The translations under genes were made by a program, and so were the position numbers. Shown here piece after piece: positions 38,185-51,244 of a stretch of 64,000 bases of DNA. Source of the stretch: Seminavis robusta (Eukaryota > Bacillariophyta > Bacillariophyceae > Naviculales > Naviculaceae); the NCBI GenBank assembly GCA_903772945.1, contig CAICTM010000138.1:1-64000 (forward strand), given 5' to 3'. Each line of letters opens with the position of its first letter. Position 1 is the stretch's first letter. The notes below the pieces were generated by a model. That model was given only the letters and a program-made list of their open reading frames with translations. It made no database searches and had not been told where the DNA came from.

Positions 38185-40204
38185 TTAGTGCTCACCTTGC
38201 TTTGTTAACTTCCTCTTGTCGAGTACGTCGAACATATCTGTTGTTGAGGCTGTTGTATGTTGAATGTTCTGATTTGAAACAGATGGCAGTAAAATTCTAC
38301 GCTAAGTAGTACTAAACTAGTGATAGTTGTTATGAGACATCAACGGTCATCTCTCGAATTCGAATTTTGTATTCACTTCCTACTGCACTACAGTAACTGG
38401 TACATAAATGATTTGCGATGTCATGTGACAATTTTTCGATGTCACATGACAATTTATTTTAGCCAGGAGAGGGAACACTAGGCTAGCTAGCTATTCGTTT
38501 GAACAAAAAGATGTACGAGCCCCCCTCCAAGTGTAGAAATTCTGCTTTGCTGCTTTGTTTGGAACAACGAGTGGTTCCAAAAGTGTGATTCAATTGCAAG
38601 TCGCATGGAAGACACATTGGTGTTCGCTCCTGAAGGATTTTGGAAGGCATAATATCATCTGCTGAGCGTATCTTTCAGGGTTGACAACTCTATTGTGGCT
38701 GAGCAGTCAACTGCAGTGCAATGTGAAAGCAATGAAGCAAGCAATGAAACAACGAACAACCCAGCCGTAAGCAGCAGGAATATGCAACTTATGCCACGAA
38801 AAGGTGGAACTAGACTAGAACAGGAGTGTCAAGAACATGAACAACAGTCTGAAGCCCATGCAAAATTGATTCAACAGCGTGAACATCGAATGGAAACTTA
38901 TTGCCTCAAAGATACAATGAAATGGCAGGCAGAGGCTGCTCACTTGCAAGCATTTATTTGATGTACTTAGCTCGGTTGCCGGAGAACCTCCAAGATACAT
39001 GTACATTGGACAGTACCCTGAAGACTAAGGCAACCTGACAAGATACAGGTTATAATGGAGGAAACGGGCATCACCAAACTCTTCCTGATAGAAAAGAAAC
39101 AATTCATCTCCTGCAATACATACGGACGTTGTCAACAGTGCGGAAGATTTGAGCTTCGACTGGATCATGGAATTCCTTCTAGGAGGGGGGGGCCTCGTGT
39201 CAAAGCCTCCAGGGAAGGGATACATGCTACATGTAGCTACGGGCTAGTACTCATTGGTGCATTGTCCCTTTCGGGCTCTCCCTGGGTTACTCGGCATTTT
39301 GTCTATTTAAGCTGTTGTGTCTGATTACAGAGTTGCTTAAATGTTCTATGCTCCTTAGAAAAAGTGGCTTATGTCTCACAATGTCTCACTTTGTATACCA
39401 ATGTCTCACAATGTCTCACTTTGTCTACCAATGTATCACTTTGTCTACTAATGTCTACCAATGTATCACTTTGTCTACTAATGTCTACAAGGTACTGTAA
39501 AACAGTACAAAAATGTCTCACAATGTCTCACTTTGTCTACCAATGTCTCACAATGTCTCACTTTGTCTACCAATGTATCACTTTGTATACTAATGTCTAC
39601 CAATGTATCACTTTGTATACTAATGTCTCCTAATGTCTTAAATCTTTTCAACGGTCTGTAGACATTTCCATAAGTCAAAGGATCACTTTATCGCCAAAAC
39701 ACAAACAGACAGAATGCCGAGTAACCCTGAGAGGTGGGATGAAGTTTTGATCATTCTCCTTCCCTGCAGAAAGCTGATTTATCGCAGTCTAGCTGGCTAG
39801 TACAGTTGCCAATTTGCTCCTCTGGCGCTTGTGTGAGGGTGCCTTCGGATCCGGCATTTTCGAGATGGCGCAAAGATACTCGATGGTGGGAGCAATTCGG
39901 CCATGGGGTTCTTTCTCGACGATGGAAAGGCACCGCCTGAGAGCTCGAGCACTTCAAGTACCGTGCGGTACCGGTGATGGACTGTAGATAAGTAAAACAA
40001 GGCTGGCTACTGTTGCCGTCCATGACCCGAATCGGCGGGGCGCTCGACTCGGACGGAAGGAGAACCATGGTGTCATGATCACCGGCTCGAACTCGAATTT
40101 CCAATGCGAAGGCGAAAGATAGCAAATGCCAAAAAGCATTCTGCTCTCCCCTCTACACGACAAAATTGCTATAGCCAGAAAAGACTTCTTTTACTCAAGT
40201 CAAG
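38185..40204. other. Intergenic region with a small helical frame
   Basis: A plus-strand frame at 38695-38961 encodes a Gln/Glu-rich helical peptide (LEQECQEHEQQSEAHAKLIQQ) that could be a fragment of a transposon accessory protein. The rest has no supported gene. The TATTTAGCC/CTAGCTAG-rich stretch at 38455-38495 and the minisatellite at 39362 are the only structures seen. Confidence 0.4.
39362..39632. repeat. ACCAATGTCTCACTTTGTCT minisatellite
   Basis: About 270 bp of 11-20-bp units of the types AATGTCTCAC, TTTGTCTACC and AATGTATCAC, locally in higher-order order. The array is interrupted once near 39490 by GGTACTGTAAAACAGTAC. Confidence 0.9.
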
Positions 40205-42821
40205 ATGATGCATTCCTCCAGCATCGTTCCTGCTACCAGAAGAAACGCAGGACAAGTGCAGCTCGCACTGCTACAGAGCCTGGAAGAGAGACGCCATGAA
40301 CCTTGGGCGAAGTTCTACGTTAGCGTGGATAGGTTGACTCCGCTGCTTTTGCAAAGAACACGCTACTACAGATCAGCCCGAAACCAGACAGAAAGGTTTT
40401 TGGCGGCTCTCGATGATGAAGTTGACAAGGCGGTTGTGTTCTTCTTTGACTGCCAAGGCCAAATTGCCAGAGAACTCTGGGCCATGTCCAAATGGAGCGC
40501 CAAGTCGGAACCAGATTCTTCCTTGTATGACCATGCCATTCAGTTGCTCCGCCTTGTGACGTTTGTCGATCTCAATATTCACATTGTCGAACGTGTCCTT
40601 GGACTTCACGATGAACTTCTCTCGGCAAACGTTGGACATCTGTATCTCGCGAGCAAAGCTGGTCGCGAGGCAAGGACGCCCAACGATCACCACCGTCTCA
40701 AGGCATTGCTGCGTCCTGAAAGCTTGAAGGCAACAGTGGGGATTGCAGCAACAATCTACTATCGATACATCAAATACCAGGCCAAGAGGAATAACCGTGT
40801 TAACCTCACTGGACAAAGTCTGAGGGTCGTTCCAAGCATGAGTTCATTGGCTGGATTCTTAGCAAGCGACGACTCAAGTGAGGATTTGCTTACCCCTGAA
40901 GAAGGAATAGACGATGAGCAACCAGTCGAAGAGGACGAAAGCGAGGAAGATGGAGATGACGACGACGATGACGAGCCGGCGGATATGAAGGCCCTGGTCC
41001 TTGCCGAACGGGCAATCAAGAAACCGGTGCTATCGTCCTCTCTTTCGAGCCCCAATTCTGTGTCGGCCTACAGTTTGGGACCAACTGAAGATCAACTAGT
41101 TGGGGCAGTCCTCCTTCGCATTGATACAGCACTGACCAACCTGAACAAGGCGGAGACCATGATGGAATGCTTAGCTCTTCCAGGTGGGTGAACCAATCGT
41201 GTGCCACGGTCATGATGCCAACCCGCCCCTCACTCATCCTCTTCTTCTTCTCTCCCCCCTCCCAGATTTGATGGGAGCGAACCGCGAAAGCTTCTTTCCA
41301 GAAAGAGAATTCACCGACGAGCCCAAGGGCTTGGGCGAAATCATTGTCGAGCACCAAAGGACTGTGGGTAGCAAGGATCCGGAGAAGCTGAAAGCCCGAC
41401 GCTGCTCTAGCTGGTTGAACCTCCTCAACAGCTTCTTATACATGGTGTCCTACTACCTGGTTGCCCCAACGAGCTCTGCTTACGCTAGGCGACTTGGTTT
41501 GGAAGAATCCATGAGCGGCGCTATCATTGGATGCACCGCAGGCTCGGCATTGGCCTCGACGGTGCTCTACAGCTGGTGGACTTCGCACAGTTACAAGCAC
41601 GCCCTCATATTCTCTTCATTGTGCTGCTTAGCTGGCAACGTGATATATGCTGCTGGTTTGCCCTTTGATTCGCTGGCACTGGTATTGATTGGGCGTCTCC
41701 TCAATGGCTTCGGTTCAGCCAGGGCGATCAACCGGCGGTTCATTGCTGATGCATTTAGCAAAGCCGAAAGGACAGCTGAATCTGCGAACTTTGTGGCCTC
41801 TGGCGCAGCTGGAATGAGTGTTGGGCCAGGTCTGGCGGCTCTGATGCCGCTGCTCATGCCCAAGGGGTCCACAAATCTTTGGTGGCAAGAAGAAAACGCG
41901 GCAGGTTGGGTCATGGCACTCCTGTGGATCGTCTATCTTGCCTTTTTGATTCCGTACTTTAGAGACCCACCCAAGCCACCCGCCACACCCAGCCCACCCA
42001 AGTTACCGAACAATAAGGCTGGCAATCTACAGTCGCTGTACAACGGAGAAAAGAAGCCATTGCTCGCAAAAGATGCGCAAGGCACACAGGACCACCAGGT
42101 TGCAGGAGAGTTACCCCTGTGGAAGCGACCAGCTGCTCTCATCACCATCTTTCTAGTGTTCCTGTTGAAGCTGGTGCTGGAACTCGTCCTCAGTGCATCT
42201 GCCCCTGTAACTGATTTCTACTTTGACTGGACACCCAGCACTACTGGATGGTTCCTGGCAGCCTTGGGGCTTTTGGTTCTTCCTGCCATTTGGTTTGTCA
42301 CTTGGATGTCGAAGAAGTGTGAGGATCGGTATCTAATCCTCTACTCTGTGGTGGGGACGCTATTTGGTTGTATTCTCATGATGCAGTACCAACCCCACTA
42401 TTCACAAGGCCAATATATGTTTGCCACGATTGTGCTTTTCGTTTTCCCAAACTGTATGGAAGCCCCATGTAAGTCCTATTGACTTTGAGTTCCATTCACA
42501 ACGTCCCAACACCTCATCAGCCACCTCAACCATGTCTCTTGCAATCCACGATCTCAAACAATTGCAGCAATGAGCCTTCTTTCCAAGAACATCCCTTCAT
42601 CTCTGTCTCGTGGAATTTTCAATCTGGGTTTCTTCACCACGGAGGCAGGCTTTAGTGGACGTGTGGTTGCCGACTCTGTCCTTACTTGGTGTGGATCAGG
42701 TGGGACTGAACATTTGGTGAATCATACGTTTGGATTTCTTACCTTGCTGAATCTGTTGGCTTTGGTGCTGGTCTACTTTCACATGCCGGTGCTGGTGGAC
42801 CCTTCCAAGAAGTTTGACTAA
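40205..42821 (+). CDS. SPX-MFS phosphate transporter (vacuolar PHT5/VPT type)
   Basis: Exons 40205-41183, 41266-42468, 42568-42821 (introns of 82 and 99 nt, both phase 1) give 811 aa. Residues ~20-220 form an SPX domain: WAKFYVSVDRLTPLLL, EVDKAVVFFFDCQGQIARELW, FVDLNIHIVERVLGLHDEL and a basic KAGREAR/YQAKRNNR region near the site where inositol pyrophosphates bind. An acidic linker (EEDGDDDDDDEP) follows. The rest is a major-facilitator domain with a first span at FLYMVSYYLVAP, then SGAIIGCTAGSALASTVLYS, an RLLNGFGSARAINRRFIAD loop and further spans to the C-terminus. SPX-MFS proteins import or release phosphate at the vacuole under control of cellular phosphate status. The second junction falls in EAP-SMSLLSKN, within a span. 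Confidence 0.9.
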
Positions 42822-43981
42822 GTTTTGCTGCTTACCACGGTTTCCAGTCTGAAACTACTTTGTAGTGAGTGCATGCCGGGAGCCGGGAGCTTTACGTTTG
42901 TTCCTTTGATCCTCAGTTTTGAGAGCTCTTTTTGACCCAGCCTGGCAAGAATCTGAACCATGCTTTTTTGAATGTTGCCCCTCTGAGAGAGTGCTTTTGT
43001 AAATACGACAGTAGTTTATTCCTTTCCTCCTGTGGTACCTTAGGATATCGAGCTGTTGGTACCTAGCCAGTAGTGAGTGTGGGGTTGTCAATCCCGGGCC
43101 GGTCGAAGTTTGTGTGTGATACCGGTAGGTACGGTACGGTACGGTACGGTGCGATCTTGGATACTTGGATACCGTACGCCCACTCATCGATATCATCACG
43201 CAATCAGACTTCCCAGCACACTTTGTCGAGTGACAGTCAAGTCCGGGATCCGGGACCGAGCCTATCACTGAGTGCTTTACTTTGTTAAATAATCAAAGAA
43301 TGCTGTTGTGGAGCTGTTTGTTCAAGGTTCTGCAGGTTCTGCAGGAGGTAGAGCTCCTGGTAGTCGCGGAAGTCCTCATAACGAATTTCAATTCTGGAAC
43401 AACTAATCAACTAATGACCCTGCAGAATTTGGGATTAGGAGGCAGGGCTCCATCATCTTGCAACACTTAGTTAATGCGTTGAAGGTTGAAGCAACGGAAT
43501 CAACAATACAGTGTATTATGAGCTGTACCGGTATTATGGCAGTTTGGTCGCTGGAGATGAGGTTCCACTGACCCACTGACGTCCAGCAGAAATAATGATA
43601 AAATGAAATTCAACAATTGCATAAAATTAATGCGTCTCTGTGAATGCTTTTATCAAAAGCATGGAGTGCTTACGACCTGGGAAAAGAAGCTGAAAAGAGA
43701 AAAGAGTATTATCTCACTTTACCGTCACTGGTACTTGAACGCCTCGCAGCAACATCATGGTCGCTTGAAAAACCGTGCGTGTGCCTGAGCAAGAAACAAG
43801 ACCAACCATTTCGAACGAGCGACTACTCCAGTAGCTCTAGCTGGGAACTGGGAAGCTACAAGCGCGAATCTGATGGCCCCTTGCATTGCACCTTGCCGCC
43901 CTGAATAAGAGAAGTTCCTCATCCCTCCCTCCCTTCACAGTTCACAACAACCGAACAAACCAGACACCAGACCAATCAACC
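42822..43981. other. Intergenic region
   Basis: No supported gene. A (GGTAC)n run with GTACGGTACGGTACGGTACGG lies near 43130-43150. The last ~100 bp should carry the promoter and leader of the gene at 43982. Confidence 0.4.
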
Positions 43982-45883
43982 ATGGTCGACACTCTAGGAA
44001 ACAACAATCTATCCCTCTGGCAAGCCCGCGAGAGGCTTACGCTCCTCTTTCACTTTCCTCACTGGACCCATTTGACCAAGACAAGCCCCAATTCGGAGCA
44101 AGATGGAATGAGCGTTGAAGCGTTGTCAATTCTCAAACATTTCCCGACTCTCGCAGCTGAGCCAATTGAACATCACTGCATTTTGAGAGACTCAGAGCGA
44201 AGGTACCCCTTGGAATTTTTTGTTCAGGCTGGATTTGACCTGGCCACGGTCAAGCAGGTTTACGAGCTGTACCCAGGTGCAATACACGGTTGTCAGGGGT
44301 CATCCCCAACGGCGACCACTCTTCCTCTGCTCCACAAAGTTTGCATCGCCAACACAGCTAGGGAAGATGTCATTCAGTTTTTGGCGCTTGAGGATCCAGA
44401 TGCCGTGCGGGAGTGCTGCCGTCCCGCTGCCCTGCTGCAAGCCTTGCTCAAGCCAAAGTTCGACAGAGCCCCTCCTTCCTGGAGTTTGATTCAGAGCCTT
44501 CTTCACGAGTACCCGGAGTGCGGGTCGACACGAAACGAAGCTTCCGGCTTTCTACTCTTGGAGGAACTCTTTCGTGTGGGATATGAGCCAAAGGAACTAC
44601 AAACTGTAGTTTCCATGCTTTCCAGCAAAGTGGATGCATTCACAGTCAGCACAGATCTTTCTTCAACACGGGGTCAAATGACTCTGGAACGAGTCAAGGT
44701 TGTGCAGCAACTGTTACCAAACCTAAGGACCATATCCTTTCAGCAGCTCCAGTGGACATTCGATGGATTTCACGAGCTCTTGCGGTCTCTTTCACACCAT
44801 CTGTCTATGTCTTCGTCCCTCCAGGAGATCGAAGAGTGGGTGCTTCCAAGGGAAATCTTGGAAGGTTCCCTGTCCGCACGCCTGCTGTTGAAGGAAGTGT
44901 TGGTTCAAAACGCTTCCATCACCGCCATTTCATTCAGCGGCCCCGTCTGGACTTACAAGGACGGCGACAGGTTGTTGTTGGACATCAGTGACAGCATTGC
45001 CAAGTGCAAAGTCGAGAAACTCCAGTCACTGACTCTCCAACGCTTCCAGTGTACTTCAGAAACGCTTGACAAGATAGTCTCCAGCCCCTGCGCCCCTCGC
45101 AACATCACTCTGAGCAACCTTGAAGTAACCGAACCCGCCAGTGCACTCTCGAGGAGGAATGTTTGCTGGCAGCAATCTTCCGTAGAGCGACTCACCCTGG
45201 ATTGGCTCGAGGCGTCGGACTCTTGCCTCCACAAACTGCTTTCCAATCTTGCTCGAATGCCACAATTGAGGGAACTGGAAATCAGTCCTCTGCCAAACCA
45301 GTCCAAGCTGGACATTACTACACCAATCGTAACCCTCTTGCAGCAAGGCTACCTTCAAGTCTTGCGCGTGGAAAGGCCCTATGGAGCCCGTAAAAAGTTT
45401 GCTTCGAGTGTTCGAAGGTGCAACTTGTGGGTCGACCCGGCGGCCCTGTGCCGGGAACTCGAAACGAATGGATCGTTGAAAGAACTCGTGGTTGCCTCTG
45501 CCTTTGACCGAAAGAGTCAGACTGCATTAGGGAACCTCCTCAAGACCAACACGCGCCTGGAGAAGGTTTGGATCCAGGGACCGGTTGTGGACAAGCATCA
45601 AAAACACATTATTGAGTACTACACATCCTTGAACAGAAATGGTCGTATCGTTGTTCGACGCAACGACGCTTCGAAGCTTGATTTGGTTCGTCTCCTGGCA
45701 GAGGGAAGAACCCAAGAGTCTGCCAGACATGAAGGAGATCATCAAGATGAAGATGGAGTCCTGCTGGAACTCTTCAATGTTTACTATGGCCTCTTGCGCG
45801 AATCACCTAATCTTTGGTGCTTGAGACAGTCAGCCCTGTCCAATGGGCCCACGACGAGAAAACGATTGTTTGCCGAAATCTAA
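43982..45883 (+). CDS. LRR-like protein of a diatom family
   Basis: 633 aa, intronless, from the ATG at 43982 in a good context (ACCATGG); an open frame upstream adds only low-complexity sequence. Residues ~60-220 look like helical repeats of the ankyrin-like kind seen in diatom proteins (YPLEFFVQAGFDLATVKQVYELYPGAI, LPLLHKVCIAN, VIQFLALEDPDAV). Residues ~250-580 alternate strands and helices in the LRR manner: LQSLTLQRFQCTSETLDKI, SVERLTLDWLEASDSCLHKLL, LRELEISPL, SLKELVVASAFDRKSQTALGNLLKTNTRL. No signal peptide or membrane span, so it is probably a cytosolic scaffold. I cannot name its partner. Confidence 0.75.
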   Translation: MVDTLGNNNLSLWQARERLTLLFHFPHWTHLTKTSPNSEQDGMSVEALSILKHFPTLAAEPIEHHCILRDSERRYPLEFFVQAGFDLATVKQVYELYPGAIHGCQGSSPTATTLPLLHKVCIANTAREDVIQFLALEDPDAVRECCRPAALLQALLKPKFDRAPPSWSLIQSLLHEYPECGSTRNEASGFLLLEELFRVGYEPKELQTVVSMLSSKVDAFTVSTDLSSTRGQMTLERVKVVQQLLPNLRTISFQQLQWTFDGFHELLRSLSHHLSMSSSLQEIEEWVLPREILEGSLSARLLLKEVLVQNASITAISFSGPVWTYKDGDRLLLDISDSIAKCKVEKLQSLTLQRFQCTSETLDKIVSSPCAPRNITLSNLEVTEPASALSRRNVCWQQSSVERLTLDWLEASDSCLHKLLSNLARMPQLRELEISPLPNQSKLDITTPIVTLLQQGYLQVLRVERPYGARKKFASSVRRCNLWVDPAALCRELETNGSLKELVVASAFDRKSQTALGNLLKTNTRLEKVWIQGPVVDKHQKHIIEYYTSLNRNGRIVVRRNDASKLDLVRLLAEGRTQESARHEGDHQDEDGVLLELFNVYYGLLRESPNLWCLRQSALSNGPTTRKRLFAEI

Positions 45884-46077
45884 AGGCGAATGCTGATGAT
45901 GATGGAACAAAGATGACAGTTCACTGGTTCTTGGTAGCTACATACATATATACCTTGGCTTTCTTTATAACCTTGTTTTACATACAGAGTGTTTGCTGCA
46001 AGTGTTTCTAGTTTATGCTCCACTACTACCTGTAGCCACCTGAAGTCGAATCACTGATGCCTACTTCAAACATACTA

Positions 46078-48025
<1,948 letters not shown>

Positions 48026-49537
48026 CTACTGCAAATGCCCAACTCCCTCCAACAACCGTTTGGCTTCTTGGGGTCCCACAGACTCGACAAATCCATCCAG
48101 CCACTGTGGAACGGTATTGCCTTCCCAGAAGGTATTGTGGATGGTGTCTTGATGCAGACGTTCTTCCCGGATCAATTGGGTTGTTGCGGTAATGTCGTCC
48201 AGCTCGTCTGGATTCTTCTTCGTCTTGGTGTCGCCATACTTCAATCGCTCCGTGGTACCGGCATAATGATGCACCACAAACATATTGTCACGTTCATGAA
48301 TGACTTGAATGGGGCAAATGTCGTAGCGGGGAATCGGTCGATGCGAATCCACCTTCCAATGAAGGAAGGACACTGGAATGCGACTCAGATCCAACAGGTG
48401 CGTGCGCACTTTGGGCTTGTTTTGCTCGTGCAGCTCGTGGCCCCAGTACTGCCATCGCAAGGTCAAAAAGTCTTGACGTTGCATAGTAGAAGAAGATGAT
48501 GAATTCCAAAAGGATGCAAATGCGGATGAGCGGTTGTTGTTCAAGTCGTTCTTCAAGCTGTTGGCATCTTTCCGTTCGTAGGTTCCAAACTGTTTGGATG
48601 TGAGAGGGATGCATGGTTGCTTCAAAAGGACGTTGTGAGGAGAAGTACGGGCGGCAATGGAAGCGTAGGGTTGTGTACGTTGCAACCATTTCAATACCGA
48701 CCCAGATTCATTCTGAGATGGAATGGTCAAAGGGATGATGTCATTGGTGGAGTTGTTTTTGTCGTCGTTTTTGTTGCTGGTGCTGTCGTGGCTTTCCATA
48801 TCGTCGTCTTCAACGATTCTGGTTCCTGTATGGATAATACTGGCTCGATCGTGCAATGGATCGGTGGTATTCCGGACACGAGGATTAATCAATGCATACT
48901 CATCGGTATGGCTGAGGATGGTCCAGGAGAGTCCTTCTCGTTTCAGAGTTCGTAAGCACATCCCCAAAAAGACTTTCTGTCGTTGATTGCGGGCATGCAG
49001 CTTGTCGTGCAAATCTTGGTCTTGCTGATAGTCATCGTAGAAGTGCTGCTTCTTGCGATCGGGATGTCTGACAGGATAAATCTGTTGGGGCCGATCCCAG
49101 ACGGTGATATCCATCTTCTCGTGCCATCGTGAAAGGATTGATTCGGGGGAAGTTTCCGAGAGTGGGTCCTTCCAGACAATTAAACGTCGAAGCGGCAACA
49201 CATGCCAATGATACGCGAGCCATTCCGTGAGATACTGATTCTCGTGTTCGTTCTGGAGAATCAGACAGGCCGAAAAGGTCTTCTCGATGTGCCGTGTTGC
49301 CAGTGCATTGTCACGAGTATTGCCATTTGTTTCGAGCTGCATCTCCTCGTTGGCTTGTTCCACGACACGGTCAAGGGCATCTCTCTCCGTCTCAAAAAGC
49401 ACAAAGAGTCCCAGTCCAACCAGGAGAAATCTCGCCATAATCGAAGCACAACCGACCCACCGGGAACAGCACGATCGTGTAGCACCCCGCAGCGGCTTGT
49501 AGTGCTTCGTGGAGTGACGTTGGATCTTCATGGTCAA
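48026..49537 (-). CDS. Glycosyltransferase-like type II membrane protein
   Basis: 503 aa, intronless. A basic N-terminus is followed by a single span (residues ~31-48, ASIMARFLLVGLGLFVLF), the layout of Golgi type II enzymes. The luminal part begins with ACLILQNEHENQYLTEWLAYHW and LRRLIVWKDPLSETSPESIL, then LSHTDEYALIN, which is where a GT-A fold carries its DxD-like acidic site (here DEY). This start resembles GT92/DUF23 and related glycosyltransferases, in which a similar N-E-x-x-x-L-x-E-W-L-x-Y-H segment opens the domain. A low-complexity acidic insert (residues ~235-275) separates the halves. The C-terminal HHYAGTTE segment is also typical. Donor and acceptor are unknown. Confidence 0.75.
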   Translation of the reverse strand: MTMKIQRHSTKHYKPLRGATRSCCSRWVGCASIMARFLLVGLGLFVLFETERDALDRVVEQANEEMQLETNGNTRDNALATRHIEKTFSACLILQNEHENQYLTEWLAYHWHVLPLRRLIVWKDPLSETSPESILSRWHEKMDITVWDRPQQIYPVRHPDRKKQHFYDDYQQDQDLHDKLHARNQRQKVFLGMCLRTLKREGLSWTILSHTDEYALINPRVRNTTDPLHDRASIIHTGTRIVEDDDMESHDSTSNKNDDKNNSTNDIIPLTIPSQNESGSVLKWLQRTQPYASIAARTSPHNVLLKQPCIPLTSKQFGTYERKDANSLKNDLNNNRSSAFASFWNSSSSSTMQRQDFLTLRWQYWGHELHEQNKPKVRTHLLDLSRIPVSFLHWKVDSHRPIPRYDICPIQVIHERDNMFVVHHYAGTTERLKYGDTKTKKNPDELDDITATTQLIREERLHQDTIHNTFWEGNTVPQWLDGFVESVGPQEAKRLLEGVGHLQ

Positions 49538-50781
49538 CTATCTATTATGGTGAGAAAGGGCAGAGTGACTCTGATCTGTCTGTCTATCTGAAAATGATGA
49601 GTTGTGAGCAACAAATTGCACATAACTTTCATGAAACTTTCACATCCTCAGGCTATCCACCCGTACTGTACCGGTATCTTCTCGTTGGGATCTTTCCGCC
49701 AATGACTTTTCGTATCAACTAGCTACAATACCGTTACTAGCTAGCTAGTAGTACTACTCCAAAAACGTAAAATATTATTGGTGTGCCAGAGTACAACCCT
49801 GATCGTACTACCGGTAGATTTAAACCTTGAGTTGAATAAATGACGCCCAAACATTAAATCTTTGGAGATGGCATCAGTCCAAGCATTATTGCTTACTGGT
49901 AGGGTTCCTGGTAGCCTCGTCACTCGACTCGACTCCGGCGACGAGTGACGAGTCAGTCAGTCATGCTTCTGATACTAGTAACAACAAAAAAAGGGGGGGA
50001 TTAGAGTAGGGAAATTATCTACGGAAGCCAGCCGGGGCCAGGCTTAAGCAAAGAACAGTCGAAATTCAGGACTAGGTTCTGTGGGATCAGGGGCAAGAAA
50101 TTGAGGACCAGTACGGGGGCCAAATGGTTTGGCTTTGCGAGATCCACGGAGACATAAAAAGTGGTGGCGGCAGCTGCATCGCAGCAACAAGAGCAAGAGC
50201 ATCCCAAATCCCAAGTGAGGACTCAACAACAAGAGATCGATTGACCACCCAAGCAGCAGGTTCAGTTGGAGTATTAGTACAGTACTCCAAGGGCAACTAA
50301 CGCTCGCGCTCCCATGGTCAAACTCGTCCTGGTTGCGATGTCAACAAGACCCAAGCTCAAATGTCTCACCTGATACCAACTTTGTTGGTACAGTGCGCCA
50401 CCTCTAGCGCTCTAGTTAGTAGCCAGCTAGCTAGCGGCCTATCAAAAGGGTACTCTGACGCGATGACCTGGCTAGTACCGGTAGCGCCGTTAGTGGGAGA
50501 ATGTTTTGTCGAAAAGGAGGCCGACCGAGCCAAATACCGGTACATCGTTCTCTGTCTCAAGATCCAGCAACAAGCAGGGCAACTGGCGTGATCGCACCAA
50601 CACGGGACCTCACCGACTTTTGTAGGACGGGATTCCTCCTCGAGCTGTCCTCCCATCGACACGACAATGAAATCGCTAGTTCTACCTTCCGGTTCATAAT
50701 TTTCCCCTCTCCCTCTACCGGTGGAGAAGCACTTCTTGGAGCAGATCTCCCTTACCAGGCCACTCAACCAATACACACAAC
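49538..50781. other. Intergenic region
   Basis: No supported gene. Frames on both strands at 50361-50776 overlap each other and have no family resemblance. CTAGCTAG and TACCGGTA palindromes are frequent. Confidence 0.4.
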
Positions 50782-51054
50782 ATGGGCAGTTTGAACAGAA
50801 TCGTCATCTTCCTCGGGCTAGCGCTAACATCTCCAGCGTCAATATCGGCATCTGCATGCTCCAGTAACCCTTGCGATCCCAACGCAATTTGTTCAGTAAT
50901 AGAACCTTCCTCTCAGTAGCATTCGAAGTGCTACTGGTGCTACTGGGAAAGTGGAATTCTGGATACCGCCTGGCTCAAGGGTTCTCCTATGTTTTGTGTG
51001 ACAGTGTGCTTCACGTTTCCTCAAGGGATTTCCGCATGGGTGCTTACGCGATAG
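50782..51054 (+). pseudogene. Small secreted EGF-like gene with an in-frame TAG
   Basis: The ATG at 50782 opens a signal peptide (RIVIFLGLALTSPASISASA) followed directly by CSSNPCDPNAIC, the first three Cys of an EGF-like domain. A TAG at 50917 ends the 45-aa frame, but the same frame goes on with HSKCYWCYWESGILD, then FCVTVCFTF and a stop at 51052. Either the gene is broken, or the true product is spliced in a way I could not resolve, or only the 45-aa peptide is made. The 21-nt GT-AG stretch before the TAG is too short for a normal intron and would leave the stop in place. Confidence 0.45.
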
Positions 51055-51244
51055 CCAACGAGGCCTGAGAGGCTGATTGTTCACGACTTCTAGCTGGGTA
51101 ACCCGGAACGGAATGAAGTCCGTCCTATCAACTTTCACTCCTCATTTTTACACAATGGATGCAATCAACTCAAGGGACGCAGTCTGCTGTATTGTATTTT
51201 CCCTGCATTTAGGTTTTTAAAAAGTACACCATACACATCAGCGT

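Noticed and set aside
50366-50776. 136-aa minus-strand frame as a gene
   Set aside because: No family resemblance, overlapping frames on the other strand and low-quality composition; it looks like chance.
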